From NCBI RefSeq assembly GCF_014650175.1, contig NZ_BMUL01000007.1, positions 1-64,000 on the forward strand: a stretch of 64,000 bases of DNA, read 5' to 3'. Each line of letters begins with the position of its first letter. Position 1 is the stretch's first letter. Below are positions 8,559-19,729 of this stretch, piece after piece. A model generated the notes under the pieces. The model was not told where the DNA came from, searched no databases, and saw only the letters and a program-made list of their open reading frames with translations. Source of the stretch: Streptomyces termitum (GTDB taxonomy: Bacteria; Actinomycetota; Actinomycetes; Streptomycetales; Streptomycetaceae). Made by a program: the position numbers and the translations under genes.

Positions 8559-9185
8559 GTGATGAGCAGCGCGGACGGTACGGCAGGGAGCTCGCTCGGA
8601 CGCGTGTCCGGGGAGCGTGGTCCGTATCCGCTTCACGGCGGTGCGGGCGGCCTCGGAACGGATGTGGAGACCGGGGGCGGACTCGCGGACGAGGCCGTCG
8701 GCTACCGGGGCCCCACGGCCTGTGCGGCGGCCGGCATCACCTACCGCCAGCTGGACTACTGGGCGCGCACCGGGCTCGTCGAGCCGAGCGTGCGGCCCGC
8801 GTACGGCTCCGGGACGCAGCGGCTCTACAGCTTCCGCGACGTCGTCGTCCTCAAGATCGTCAAGCGGTTCCTCGACACCGGGGTCGCCCTCCAGAACATC
8901 CGGGCCGCCGTGCAGCACCTGCGCGCCCGGGGCTTCCGGGACCTGGAGCGCATGACGCTGATGAGCGACGGGGCCACCGTCTACGAGTGCTCCTCGCCCG
9001 ACGAGGTCGTCTCCCTGCTCCAGGGCGGGCAGGGCGTCTTCGGGATCGCGGTCGGGGTCGTCTGGCAGGACGTGGAGGCCGCGCTGTCGCAGCTGCACGG
9101 GGAGCGCGTCGACACCGGCGAGACGCTCGTCGGGCACAACCCGCAGGACGAGCTGGCGCGGCGCAGGCGCGACCGGGCCGTCTGA
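8559..9185 (+). CDS. MerR-family transcriptional regulator (Rv1830-like)
   Basis: A 208-residue MerR protein. After a Gly-rich N terminus of about 45 residues, residues about 48-115 form the MerR winged helix (ITYRQLDYWARTGLVEPSV, FRDVVVLKIVKRFLDTG), followed by a C-terminal effector-like region (YECSSPDEVVSLLQGGQGVF). It corresponds by position to M. tuberculosis Rv1830. Its targets are unknown. GTG 8559 and ATG 8562 are adjacent starts; GGAGGG (8548-8553) is better spaced for the ATG. It has its own promoter and a palindrome upstream, so it is probably transcribed separately from ftsR. Confidence 0.82.
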   Translation: MMSSADGTAGSSLGRVSGERGPYPLHGGAGGLGTDVETGGGLADEAVGYRGPTACAAAGITYRQLDYWARTGLVEPSVRPAYGSGTQRLYSFRDVVVLKIVKRFLDTGVALQNIRAAVQHLRARGFRDLERMTLMSDGATVYECSSPDEVVSLLQGGQGVFGIAVGVVWQDVEAALSQLHGERVDTGETLVGHNPQDELARRRRDRAV

Positions 9186-9262
9186 GACTTCGGGGCCCCT
9201 GCCGCGGGGCGGGCCCGTGCCCGTGGCGGCGGTTGTCAGTGGCGTGAGGCAGCATCGGAGGC

Positions 9263-10786
9263 GTGAGAGCCGCCCCCACGATCCTTCACCTGGACATGGA
9301 CGCCTTCTTCGCCGCCGCCGAGCAGGCGTCGAAACCGAGCCTGCGCGGCAAGCCCGTGGTGGTCGGCGGGCTCGGGCCGCGCGGTGTCGTCGCCACCGCC
9401 TCGTACGAGGCCCGGCGCTTCGGCGTGCACTCGGCGATGCCCATGGGGCAGGCGCGGCGGCTCGCGCCGAACGCCGCCTACCTGGTGCCGCGCTTCGCCT
9501 TCTACCGGGCCATCAGCGGGCAGGTCATGGAGCTGCTGGGGCGGTTGTCGCCGCTGGTGGAACCGCTCAGCCTCGACGAGGCGTTCGTGGACCTGGAGGC
9601 CGGCGGGGTGGCCGGGGACAGCGCGAGCGCGCGGGCCGTGGGGGAGCGGCTGCGGGCCGACATCCTGGCGTCCACCGGACTCACCGGCTCCGTCGGGCTC
9701 GCCGGGTCCAAGATGCTCGCCAAGATCGCCTCGGAGGAGGCCAAGCCGGACGGGCTGGTCCTGTTCGAGCCGGGGACCGAGCGGGAGCTGCTCGCGCCCC
9801 GCTCGGTGCGGATTGTGCCCGGCGTCGGGCCGGCCACCGGGGACCACCTGCGGCGGGCCGGGATCACCACCGTCGCCGAGGTGGTGGAGGCCGGCGAGGA
9901 CGAGCTCGTACGCCTCCTGGGGCGGGCGCACGGCACCTCGCTGCACCGGATGGCGCTCGGGCACGACGACCGGCCCGTGGTCGCCGAGCGGGACGCCAAG
10001 TCGGTCTCCGTGGAGGACACCTTCGACATCGACCTGCACGACCGGCTGCGGATCCGGCTGGAGGTGGAGCGGCTGGCCGAGCGGTGCGTGGCCCGGCTGC
10101 GGGCCTCCGGCCACTCGGGGCGGACGATCGTGCTGAAGGTGCGGCGCTACGACTTCTCGACGCTGACCCGCTCCGAGACGCTGCGCGGGCCGACGGACGA
10201 CCCGCTGGTGGTGCGGGAGGCCGCCGAGCGGCTCCTGGAGCTGGTGGACACCACGGGCGGGGTGCGGCTGCTCGGCGTCGGGGTGGCCGGGCTCGCCGAC
10301 TACACGCAGGAGGACCTCTTCGCCCAGGCGGAGGCGGGCGCGCGGGCGGAGGCGGAGGCCGCGGGGGCGGCCGGGCCCGGGGGCGAGGCGCCTGCGGCTT
10401 CCGCCGCGCCGCCGCCCCTCCCCGTACCCCCGCCCCTCCCCGTACCCCCGGCCTCTCCCGTACCCCCGTCTCCCTCTGTGTCCCCGGCTTCCGGTGCGGT
10501 TCCGGGGGCCGGCGGGGTGCCGGGCGGGGAGGAGGCGGGCGGGCGGCGGTGGGCGCCGGGGAACGACGTGCGGCACGCCGTCCACGGGCACGGCTGGGTG
10601 CAGGGCAGCGGGCTCGGCCGGGTCACCGTCCGGTTCGAGCGGCCGGACGGCCGGGTCCCCGGCCGGGTGCGGACCTTCGCGGTGGACGATCCGGAGCTGG
10701 CAGCGGCCGATCCGCTGCCCCTGGTGCCCGGCGGGGCCACCGGGGCGGAGGGCGCAGCCCCGGCGGTGGTCCGTGCGGGTGAGTAG
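9263..10786 (+). CDS. dinB: DNA polymerase IV (Y family)
   Basis: A 507-residue translesion DNA polymerase. The catalytic palm begins at once (ILHLDMDAFFAAAEQ) with the metal-binding aspartates in LDMDAF and the SLDEAFVDLEA motif; HhH and little-finger domains continue to about residue 350. It then carries a roughly 70-residue Ala/Pro/Gly-rich linker with PLPVPP-type repeats and a C-terminal beta-rich segment of about 85 residues (HGHGWVQGSGLGRVTVRFE), longer than the 350-400 residues of typical Pol IV. The extension is a feature of some actinobacterial DinB proteins. GTG 9263 gives the expected N terminus, although GGAGG is only one base upstream, so initiation may be weak. Confidence 0.9.
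   Translation: MRAAPTILHLDMDAFFAAAEQASKPSLRGKPVVVGGLGPRGVVATASYEARRFGVHSAMPMGQARRLAPNAAYLVPRFAFYRAISGQVMELLGRLSPLVEPLSLDEAFVDLEAGGVAGDSASARAVGERLRADILASTGLTGSVGLAGSKMLAKIASEEAKPDGLVLFEPGTERELLAPRSVRIVPGVGPATGDHLRRAGITTVAEVVEAGEDELVRLLGRAHGTSLHRMALGHDDRPVVAERDAKSVSVEDTFDIDLHDRLRIRLEVERLAERCVARLRASGHSGRTIVLKVRRYDFSTLTRSETLRGPTDDPLVVREAAERLLELVDTTGGVRLLGVGVAGLADYTQEDLFAQAEAGARAEAEAAGAAGPGGEAPAASAAPPPLPVPPPLPVPPASPVPPSPSVSPASGAVPGAGGVPGGEEAGGRRWAPGNDVRHAVHGHGWVQGSGLGRVTVRFERPDGRVPGRVRTFAVDDPELAAADPLPLVPGGATGAEGAAPAVVRAGE
10411..10476 (+). repeat. Short tandem repeat coding the Pol IV proline linker
   Basis: Two near-perfect copies of an 18-base unit (CGCCCCTCCCCGTACCCC), followed by degenerate copies, encode PLPVPP repeats in the linker between the little finger and the C-terminal domain of dinB. 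Copy number could vary between strains. Confidence 0.6.
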
Positions 10787-10811
10787 GACCGGCCCCGGGG
10801 CCGGGCGCGGG

Positions 10812-11183
10812 TCAGGCCGCGTCGTCCCGGCCCGCGATCCGGCCGAAGTCGGGGACGTGCCCGGACGGCGGCGGGAGCGTCAGGCTGTAGTGCCGGTAGA
10901 GCTGGAGCTCCTGCTCGGGGGAGAGGTGACGGCCCACGCCGAAGTCGGGCGCGTCCTTGATGAGGGAGCGTTCGAAGGGGATGTGGAGCCCGTCGTCGGT
11001 CAGCTCGCTCGGCTCCAGCGGGACGAACGCGTCCCGGCTGAACAGCCCCGTGCGGACCGCCGCCCACTCGGGGACGCCCGTCGCGTCGTCCAGGTACACC
11101 TCGTCCACGGTTCCGATCTTGTGCCCGTTCCGGTCGAACGCCTTGCGGCCGATCAGGCTGCGCGGATCGATGTCGGTCTGCAC
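10812..11183 (-). CDS. PRC-barrel domain protein
   Basis: A 123-residue soluble protein with one PRC-barrel domain (about residues 5-80: IGRKAFDRNGHKIGTVDEVY, LDDATGVPEWAAVRTGLF) and a short C-terminal tail with QELQLYRHYS. PRC barrels are small beta-barrel modules found in photosynthetic reaction centres, RimM and stress-related proteins; the role here is unknown. The start is GTG 11183 (VQTDIDP), with GGAGGG just upstream. It is divergent from gcvP and its glycine riboswitch and converges on dinB. It is clearly paralogous to the N-terminal half of the PRC/DUF2382 protein at 39622-40554. Confidence 0.8.
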   Translation of the reverse strand: MQTDIDPRSLIGRKAFDRNGHKIGTVDEVYLDDATGVPEWAAVRTGLFSRDAFVPLEPSELTDDGLHIPFERSLIKDAPDFGVGRHLSPEQELQLYRHYSLTLPPPSGHVPDFGRIAGRDDAA

Positions 11184-11303
11184 GGTCCCTCCAACTGGTC
11201 GCAACTGCTCTACACCCCTACGAAAGGGCACATCCGGGATGTCGGCCACTTGAGCGATGGGGGCCACAGGCGCGCTGGTAGGCTGGTCGTGGCTGTCGAC
11301 ACC

Positions 11304-11510
11304 GTGCGGGAGAGTCCTCCGGAGGGAAACCCCCGGTGGCGCCGAAGGAGCAAATCCTCCCCGGAATCTCTCAGGCACCCGGTACCGCGCGGACGAGGTC
11401 ACTCTGGAAAGCAGGGCGGGAGTCCGACGGCATCCGCTCTCACCGACGGTGAAAACCGGCGTGCCCACGGGCGTGCCGGTGAAGCTCTCAGGTTGAGATG
11501 ACAGAGGGGG
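11304..11510 (+). promoter_or_regulatory. Glycine riboswitch upstream of gcvP
   Basis: The 270-base leader of gcvP contains the conserved glycine-aptamer elements. GCGGGAGAG, GCGCCGAAGGAGCAA and CTCTCAGGCA form the first aptamer; a linker and a second, shorter aptamer-like unit with CACCGACGGTGAAA, GAAGCTCTCAGGTTGAG and ACAGAGGGGG follow. Glycine binding is known to turn on glycine-cleavage genes from such tandem aptamers. The second unit departs from consensus in its lower stems. The structure ends about 65 bases before the gcvP start, leaving room for a Shine-Dalgarno-controlling expression platform. Confidence 0.88.
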
Positions 11511-11576
11511 AGGCCGTCCGGGCACCCACGCCGTGGTGCCCCTCGCAGGTCGTGACGACCAGGAGGCCCCCGCATC

Positions 11577-14462
<2,886 letters not shown>

Positions 14463-14477
14463 CGGACGGCACGGCGA

Positions 14478-14512
14478 AGGGCCGGTCCGGAGTTCCGCTC
14501 CGGGCCGGCCCT
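14478..14512 (+). terminator. gcvP terminator
   Basis: A 15-base inverted repeat with one mismatch (AGGGCCGGTCCGGAG / CTCCGGGCCGGCCCT) lies 15 bases after the gcvP stop, between convergent genes. Confidence 0.75.
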
Positions 14513-14550
14513 CGGCGCTTCCGGGCCGTGCGCCCGGGAGCGGTCGCGGT

Positions 14551-14757
14551 TCAGGCCGCCGTCGTCACGTGCCCGGTCGTCAGCGGCCGGTGCGGGGCGA
14601 TGATCCGGCCGTCCGGCAGCAGTTCGCCGGTGTCCTCGAAGAGCAGGACCCCGTTGCACAGCAGACTCCAGCCCTGTTCCGGGTGGCAGGCCACCGAGAG
14701 GGCCGCCTCGCGGTCGGCGGAGTCGGCGGTGGGACAGGCAGGCTGGTGATGGCACAT
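14551..14757 (-). CDS. DUF5999 family small protein
   Basis: A 68-residue protein beginning MCHHQPACPTADS and continuing CHPEQGWSLLCNGVLLFEDTG, the pattern I recognise as the Streptomyces DUF5999 family. Paired Cys/His at the N terminus and C34 could bind a metal, but function is unknown. The start is set at 14757 because homology begins there; the frame is open further upstream but that part does not look like protein. It is convergent with gcvP. Confidence 0.75.
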   Translation of the reverse strand: MCHHQPACPTADSADREAALSVACHPEQGWSLLCNGVLLFEDTGELLPDGRIIAPHRPLTTGHVTTAA

Positions 14758-15112
14758 GGGTGGGTTCTTTCGCTGCGTCGTGATGGATGTCCTGCGGCTG
14801 TTCACGCTCACGGCCGCCCCCGTCGGTCGGTTCGGTTCCGGGCCCAGTCTTGCCGTACGGACGTCCTTCCGCAGGGATTTCGCGTCAGCTCGTCCGCTCC
14901 TGGGAAGACGCGTCACCCGCAGGGGCGGTTCAGCTCAACACCCCTGCCCGTTCGGATGGTTCGGGGTGGCCCGGCTGGACTAGTCCGTACGGGAGGGGTG
15001 TTCGGAAGGCCCGTTCGGGAGCCTTTTTCGGACAGAAGTGCGCCCCGTGACCCGGTCGGGCCACGGGGCGCACTTCTGTCCGGATGGACGTACGGACCGA
15101 TGTCCGGGCGGG
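14758..15112. other. Intergenic region between two leftward genes
   Basis: About 355 bases without a convincing gene. It holds the presumed leftward promoter of the DUF5999 gene and, at 15029-15082, the long hairpin that ends the gene to its right. Short reading frames here look like shadows. Confidence 0.5.
15029..15082 (-). terminator. Long perfect hairpin terminator
   Basis: A perfect 21-base inverted repeat (15029-15049 with 15062-15082, outer bases CGGACAGAAGTGCGCC) separated by 12 bases, 31 bases downstream of the leftward gene at 15113-15706. There is no T tract on the leftward strand. Confidence 0.75.
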
Positions 15113-15706
15113 TCAGGCGGCGGGCGCCTCGGCGTCGAAGAACGGCGGCGGCGCGAGACGGGTGCTCAGCACGGGCAGCAGGTCGGCCGCCCGGTAGGGG
15201 CGGTGGGCGGCGATGCCGGGCGGGGCCGGGGCGAGCGGTACGAGGACGTCGGCGGCGTCCGCGTCCGGCTCCGCGCCGTCCGCGCCCGGTTCGGGGCGCA
15301 GCCACAGCGTCAGCATGTACAGCTCCGGCACCGACAGCAGCCGGGGCTGGTACGCGCCCGGCAGCGCCTCCGCCTGGGCCAGCGCCCGCTCGGTGGCGGT
15401 GACGTACGGCCCCTCGAAGAAGTGGGAGAAGGCCCAGCCGCCGTCCGGGTCGGGCACGGTCTCCGCCGCGGCGACCGCCCGGTCCCCGCAGCGGATCAGG
15501 AAGCGCCAGCCGACGAGCCGGGTGCGCGGCTGCCCGGGGGCGGCGGAGAGCCTCAGGAGGTGGACGGGCAGCGGGAGTTCGGGGCTCAGCGGTCCCGGCG
15601 CGGCCCGCAGCGCGGGGGTGCGGGCCTCGTGTACGGCCGTGGGCGAGCCCAGTGCCGCGAGGACACTGCGCAGGGCCGGCGCGGGGGCCGGAGAGGATCG
15701 GAGCAT
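15113..15706 (-). CDS. Hypothetical protein, actinobacterial
   Basis: A 197-residue soluble protein with no family I can name. It is Ala/Pro-rich with a central region containing WRFLIRCGDRAVAAAE and WAFSHFFEGPYVTATERALA and a C-terminal PYRAADLLPVLSTRL. There are no signal peptide, membrane helices or catalytic motifs. The ATG at 15706 is preferred over GTG 15736 because GAGAGG lies upstream of it and nothing precedes the GTG. It stands alone, divergent from the ligase gene across a 0.5-kb spacer, with a strong terminator downstream. Confidence 0.7.
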   Translation of the reverse strand: MLRSSPAPAPALRSVLAALGSPTAVHEARTPALRAAPGPLSPELPLPVHLLRLSAAPGQPRTRLVGWRFLIRCGDRAVAAAETVPDPDGGWAFSHFFEGPYVTATERALAQAEALPGAYQPRLLSVPELYMLTLWLRPEPGADGAEPDADAADVLVPLAPAPPGIAAHRPYRAADLLPVLSTRLAPPPFFDAEAPAA

Positions 15707-16223
15707 GGTGTGGGTCGCCTCTCGCTCAGGAGACACGGTGCTGCGCGGTTACGTGGGCAGGTGCGACGGCGCTGTCGGCGGCGAGGGCGGAGCGGGGGGC
15801 CACGGGTGCGTGGCCGGCACCGGCGCCCCGCCTCGTCCGCGGATTTTATACGAAGCCCGTTCACAGAGTGTTTCCGCCATGCCCCTCCGATATTCCTGAA
15901 GGGCGGCATCGGGCCGCTTCCGGTGGTTCGGGCGGCGGAATCATGGCGGAATCGCGATGTGACACAGATCTCCGGACTCGCATTCTCCCGCAGGTCGGAG
16001 GGGATAATTCCGATAAAGTCGTCACGGGGTCACCGGGCCGATATGACACCGGTATATGTCCATGGCCGTTCGGGAGTCCGCGAGAACGTCCGGGACGCCC
16101 CTGGTCCGTACCGGGGCATTCGCGCCGAGGACGTCTCCACCGGCGTTGTCGATCAGCGGCGTGGGCATCATCGTCCGTGTGCGCGGCCCGTCCGGCGGCC
16201 GCCCGGGCGGGAGGGACGCCTCG
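15707..16223. other. Divergent intergenic region, 0.5 kb
   Basis: No gene is supported here. The right half (about 15840-16050) is clearly AT-richer than its surroundings, with segments such as GGATAATTCCGATAAAG, and probably holds the promoter of the ligase gene. The ligase reading frame is open back to 16056, but codon bias and homology begin at 16224. Confidence 0.5.
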
Positions 16224-17729
16224 ATGGGGGAGAAGGTCGTGACGGACGGGTTCGGCCCGGCCGACCGGCAGCGGTACCGGCGCAAGCTCCAGCAGTGTCT
16301 GGCGGGGCTCGCCCGGCTCCTCGCGGAGCAGCGGTTCGACCGCCCGCGCAACCTCATGGGCGTGGAGATCGAACTCAATCTCGCGGGTCCCGACGGGCTG
16401 CCCCGGATGCTGAACGAAGCCGTCCTGGAAAAGATCGCGAGCGCCGATTTCCAGACCGAACTCGGAATGTTCAACCTGGAAGTCAACATCGCCCCCCGGC
16501 GGCTCGACGGCCACGTTTTCGACCGGCTCGCGGAGGAGCTGCGGACCGCCCTGGGATATGCCGACCGCAAGGCCGCCGAACTCGACGCGGGCGTCGTCAT
16601 GATCGGTGTGCTGCCGACCCTCGCCGCGAGTGATCTCGTCTTCGAGAACCTTTCCTCGGCCGACCGCTACGCGCTGCTCAACGATCAGATCCTCACCGCC
16701 CGCGGAGAACAGATCAGCCTCGACATCCAGGGCGTCGAACGGCTCGCGCAGACCTCGGAATCGATCATCTCCGAGGCGGCCTGCACCTCGGTCCAGCTCC
16801 ACCTCCAGGTCACCCCGGCCCGCTTCGCCGCCGTCTGGAACGCCGCCCAGGCCGTCGCCGGCGTGCAGATCGCCCTCGGTGCCAACTCGCCCTTCGTCTT
16901 CGGCCGCGAGGTCTGGCGGGAGTCCCGCCCGCCCCTCTTCCAGCAGGCCACCGACACCCGCCCGCCCGAGCTCCAGGCCCAGGGGGTGCGGCCGCGCACC
17001 TGGTTCGGCGAGCGGTGGGTGGACTCGGCGTACGACCTCTTCGAGGAGAACGTGCGCTACTTCCCCTCGCTGCTGCCGCTGTGCGACGAGGAGGACCCGC
17101 TCGGCGTCCTCGACGCGGGCGGGGTGCCCCAGCTGAAGGAACTCGTCCTGCACAACGGCACCGTCTACCGCTGGAACCGGCCGGTGTACGGCTGGGTCGA
17201 CGGCGTCCCGCACCTGCGGGTGGAGAACCGCGTCCTGCCCGCCGGCCCCACCGTCACCGACGTCCTCGCCAACGCCGCCTTCTACTACGGGCTGGTCCGC
17301 TCCCTCGCCGACGACCCGCGCCCGGTGTGGCGGCGGATGCCGTTCACGGACGCCGAGGCCAACTTCGACACGGCCTGCCGGTACGGCATCGAGGCGGAGC
17401 TGCGCTGGCCCCGGCCGGGGCGCGCGGGCGGGACCGCGACCGTCCCCGCCGCCCGGCTCGTCCTCGACGAACTGCTGCCGCTCGCCGCGGCCGGCCTGGA
17501 CGCCTGGCGCATCGACCCGGCGGACCGGGACCGCTACCTCGGCGTCATCGAGCAGCGGTGCCGGCGCCGGGTCAACGGCGCCTCCTGGCAGGCCGACACC
17601 TTCCACCGGACCCGGGAGGCCGGGCTCGGCCGGGAGGAGGCACTGGCGGCGACCACCCGGCGCTACCGGGAGCTGATGCTGACGGGGGAGCCGGTGCACA
17701 CCTGGCCGGTGGCGGCCGCGGGGAGGTGA
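16224..17729 (+). CDS. Glutamate-cysteine ligase family (GCS2-type) carboxylate-amine ligase
   Basis: A 501-residue ATP-grasp-like ligase of the GCS2 family, recognised from GVEIELNLAGPDGLP (the E-x-E ATP/metal site), FQTELGMFNLEVNIAP and the TSVQLHLQV strand. GCS2 enzymes join glutamate to cysteine or ligate related amino acids. Streptomyces use mycothiol rather than glutathione, so the true substrate may differ and is not predictable here. The ATG at 16224 is used because GGGAGGG precedes it at good distance. It is monocistronic; the CPBP protease follows after 113 bases. Confidence 0.8.
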   Translation: MGEKVVTDGFGPADRQRYRRKLQQCLAGLARLLAEQRFDRPRNLMGVEIELNLAGPDGLPRMLNEAVLEKIASADFQTELGMFNLEVNIAPRRLDGHVFDRLAEELRTALGYADRKAAELDAGVVMIGVLPTLAASDLVFENLSSADRYALLNDQILTARGEQISLDIQGVERLAQTSESIISEAACTSVQLHLQVTPARFAAVWNAAQAVAGVQIALGANSPFVFGREVWRESRPPLFQQATDTRPPELQAQGVRPRTWFGERWVDSAYDLFEENVRYFPSLLPLCDEEDPLGVLDAGGVPQLKELVLHNGTVYRWNRPVYGWVDGVPHLRVENRVLPAGPTVTDVLANAAFYYGLVRSLADDPRPVWRRMPFTDAEANFDTACRYGIEAELRWPRPGRAGGTATVPAARLVLDELLPLAAAGLDAWRIDPADRDRYLGVIEQRCRRRVNGASWQADTFHRTREAGLGREEALAATTRRYRELMLTGEPVHTWPVAAAGR

Positions 17730-17842
17730 GGCGCCGCCGCGCCGCACCCCGGATGGCGCCGCGGCCGGGCCGTCGCGCATGATCGTCGTCACGGGGACCG
17801 AGGCCGGTCCCCGGGCGGTCGCGACGGGAACGGGAGACGGGC

Positions 17843-18643
17843 GTGGTGTCGGAACAACGGGTCGTGGACGGTCTCCCGGCCCCGGGCGGTCCGCCGCCCC
17901 GGGTGCTGCGCTCCGAGACCCTCATCGTGCTGGCGCTCTCGCTCGGCGCGAGCGGGGTCTCCTCCCTCATCAGCTTCGTCGGCTCGCTGACCCGGTCCGC
18001 CGCGCTCAAGGAGCAGGCGGCCAACCTCAACGGCTCGTACGCCCCCGGGCGCCCCTGGCTCGACCTCACCTGGCAGCTCTTCGGCATCGCCACCGCGCTG
18101 GTGCCGGTGCTGCTCGTCGCCCACCTGCTGACGCGGGAGGGCTCGGGGCTGCGGGACATCGGCTTCGACCGGACCCGGCCGTGGTCCGACCTCGGGCGCG
18201 GGGCGCTGACGGCCGCCGGCATCGGCAGCGCGGGCCTGGCCTTCTACCTGGCGGCGCAGGCGTCCGGCTTCAACCTCACGGTGGTGCCCGAGTCGCTGCC
18301 CGAGGTCTGGTGGAAGTATCCGGTCCTGATCCTCTCGGCGATCCAGAACTCCGTCCTGGAGGAGGTGATCGTCGTCGGCTACCTGCTGCGCAGGCTGGGG
18401 CAGCTGGGCTGGTCGCCGACGGCCGCGCTGGTGGCGAGCTCGGTGCTGCGCGGCTCGTACCACCTCTACCAGGGCATCGGCGGCTTCCTCGGCAACGTGG
18501 TGATGGGCGTCGTCTTCGTGCTGCTCTACCGCCGCTGGGGGCGGGTCGGCCCGCTGGTCGCCGCGCACGCGCTGCTCGACATCGTCGCCTTCGTCGGCTA
18601 CGGGCTGCTGGCGGGGAAGGTGGACTGGCTGCCGACCCTCTGA
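17843..18643 (+). CDS. CPBP-family intramembrane metalloprotease
   Basis: A 266-residue polytopic membrane protein of the CPBP (CAAX protease/bacteriocin-processing) family. The glutamate pair E173-E174 (VLEEVIVVGYLLRR), H207 (SYHLYQG) and H242 (AAHALLDIVAF) are the family's catalytic residues and all are present. Substrates are unknown; bacterial members process peptides or act in immunity and signalling. Two GTG codons (17843 and 17846) are possible starts. It is followed by a strong bidirectional terminator. Confidence 0.85.
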   Translation: MVSEQRVVDGLPAPGGPPPRVLRSETLIVLALSLGASGVSSLISFVGSLTRSAALKEQAANLNGSYAPGRPWLDLTWQLFGIATALVPVLLVAHLLTREGSGLRDIGFDRTRPWSDLGRGALTAAGIGSAGLAFYLAAQASGFNLTVVPESLPEVWWKYPVLILSAIQNSVLEEVIVVGYLLRRLGQLGWSPTAALVASSVLRGSYHLYQGIGGFLGNVVMGVVFVLLYRRWGRVGPLVAAHALLDIVAFVGYGLLAGKVDWLPTL

Positions 18644-18659
18644 GGCGGCGCGGGCCCGG

Positions 18660-18694
18660 AAGGGGCGTACGGCACCCGGTGCCGTACGCCCCTT
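18660..18694. terminator. Bidirectional terminator
   Basis: A perfect 16-base inverted repeat (arm AAGGGGCGTACGGCAC) with a 3-base loop between the convergent CPBP and PhzF genes. Confidence 0.85.
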
Positions 18695-18712
18695 CGTCGT
18701 GCCGCCGCCGGG

Positions 18713-19522
18713 TCAGGCGTGCAGTTCGCCGTCGATGACGGTGACGGCGCGGCCGGTCAGGAGGGTGCGGTCGCCGCGCAGCCGGGTGCGGACCAGGCCG
18801 GTGCGGGCGCCGCCCTGGAAGCCGGTCAGCTCGTCCCGGCCGATGCGGGCCGACCAGTACGGCGCGAGCGCGGTGTGGGCGCTGCCGGTGACGGGGTCCT
18901 CGTCGATGTCGAGGGAGGGGAAGAAGGCGCGCGAGACGAAGTCGTAGCCGCCGTCCGGGTCGGCGGCGCGGGCGGTGACGACGACGCCGCGCGAGGAGTG
19001 CGCGGTGAGCGCGGCCAGGTCGGGGGCGAGCGCGCGGACGGCGGCCTCGTCGCGGAGTTCGGCGATCAGGTCGCCGACGTGGGCGGAGGTGTCGTGCACG
19101 GCGAGGACCTCGGCGCCGAGCGCCTCCGGCAGCCCGTCCGGGACGGGGAGCGGGGTGAGCGAGGAGGTCGGGAAGTCCAGGGTGATGCCGCCGTCCGGAC
19201 CGGTGGCGGCGCCGAGCACGCCGGAGCGGGTGGCGAAGCGGACGGGGCCGTCGGCGGCGCCGGTGGTGCGCAGGACGTGGGCGGTGGCGAGGGTGGCGTG
19301 GCCGCACATGTCGACCTCGGCCGCCGGGGTGAACCAGCGCAGCGCCCAGTCGGCCTCGCCGCCGGGCGGCAGCGGGTGCGCGAAGGCGGTCTCGGAGAGG
19401 TTGACCTCGGCGGCCACCTGCTGGAGCCAGGAGTCGTCCGGGAAGGAGTCGAGGAGGAGGACGCCCGCGGGGTTGCCGGAGAAGGGCCGGTCGGTGAAGG
19501 CGTCGACGATTCGGATGCGCAT
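18713..19522 (-). CDS. PhzF-family isomerase/epimerase-like protein
   Basis: A 269-residue protein of the PhzF/diaminopimelate-epimerase-fold family: N-terminal VDAFTDRPFSGNPAGV, the catalytic glutamate E44 in NLSETAF, the MCGHATLATAH motif, and a C-terminal DEDPVTGSAHTALAPYW. PhzF itself isomerises a phenazine precursor, but most family members are outside phenazine clusters and have unknown substrates. No phenazine genes are nearby. The ATG 19522 start matches family N termini. Confidence 0.85.
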   Translation of the reverse strand: MRIRIVDAFTDRPFSGNPAGVLLLDSFPDDSWLQQVAAEVNLSETAFAHPLPPGGEADWALRWFTPAAEVDMCGHATLATAHVLRTTGAADGPVRFATRSGVLGAATGPDGGITLDFPTSSLTPLPVPDGLPEALGAEVLAVHDTSAHVGDLIAELRDEAAVRALAPDLAALTAHSSRGVVVTARAADPDGGYDFVSRAFFPSLDIDEDPVTGSAHTALAPYWSARIGRDELTGFQGGARTGLVRTRLRGDRTLLTGRAVTVIDGELHA

Positions 19523-19668
19523 GCTCCGGACCGTACCGGGGGCGGGCGGGGGAGACCCGGGCCAATCGGGAACGCCTGGCCCGGTGGCGTACGGCTGCCC
19601 GCCCGCCCGGCTGCGTGCTCGGCCGTCCGCCCGGCTGCTTGTTCGGTTGCTTGCTCGTCGAACAGTTC

Positions 19669-19678
19669 CGATATATCG
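19669..19678. promoter_or_regulatory. CGATATATCG palindrome upstream of the PadR gene
   Basis: A perfect 10-base palindrome CGATATATCG 52 bases before the PadR start, in an otherwise GC-rich leader. Sites of the ATATCG type are common operators of Streptomyces PadR-like repressors, so autoregulation is likely. Confidence 0.5.
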
Positions 19679-19729
19679 TTGAGGCATCGCGACAGTTCGT
19701 CGATGGAATCTCGCGGAAGGAGCGTTGCG

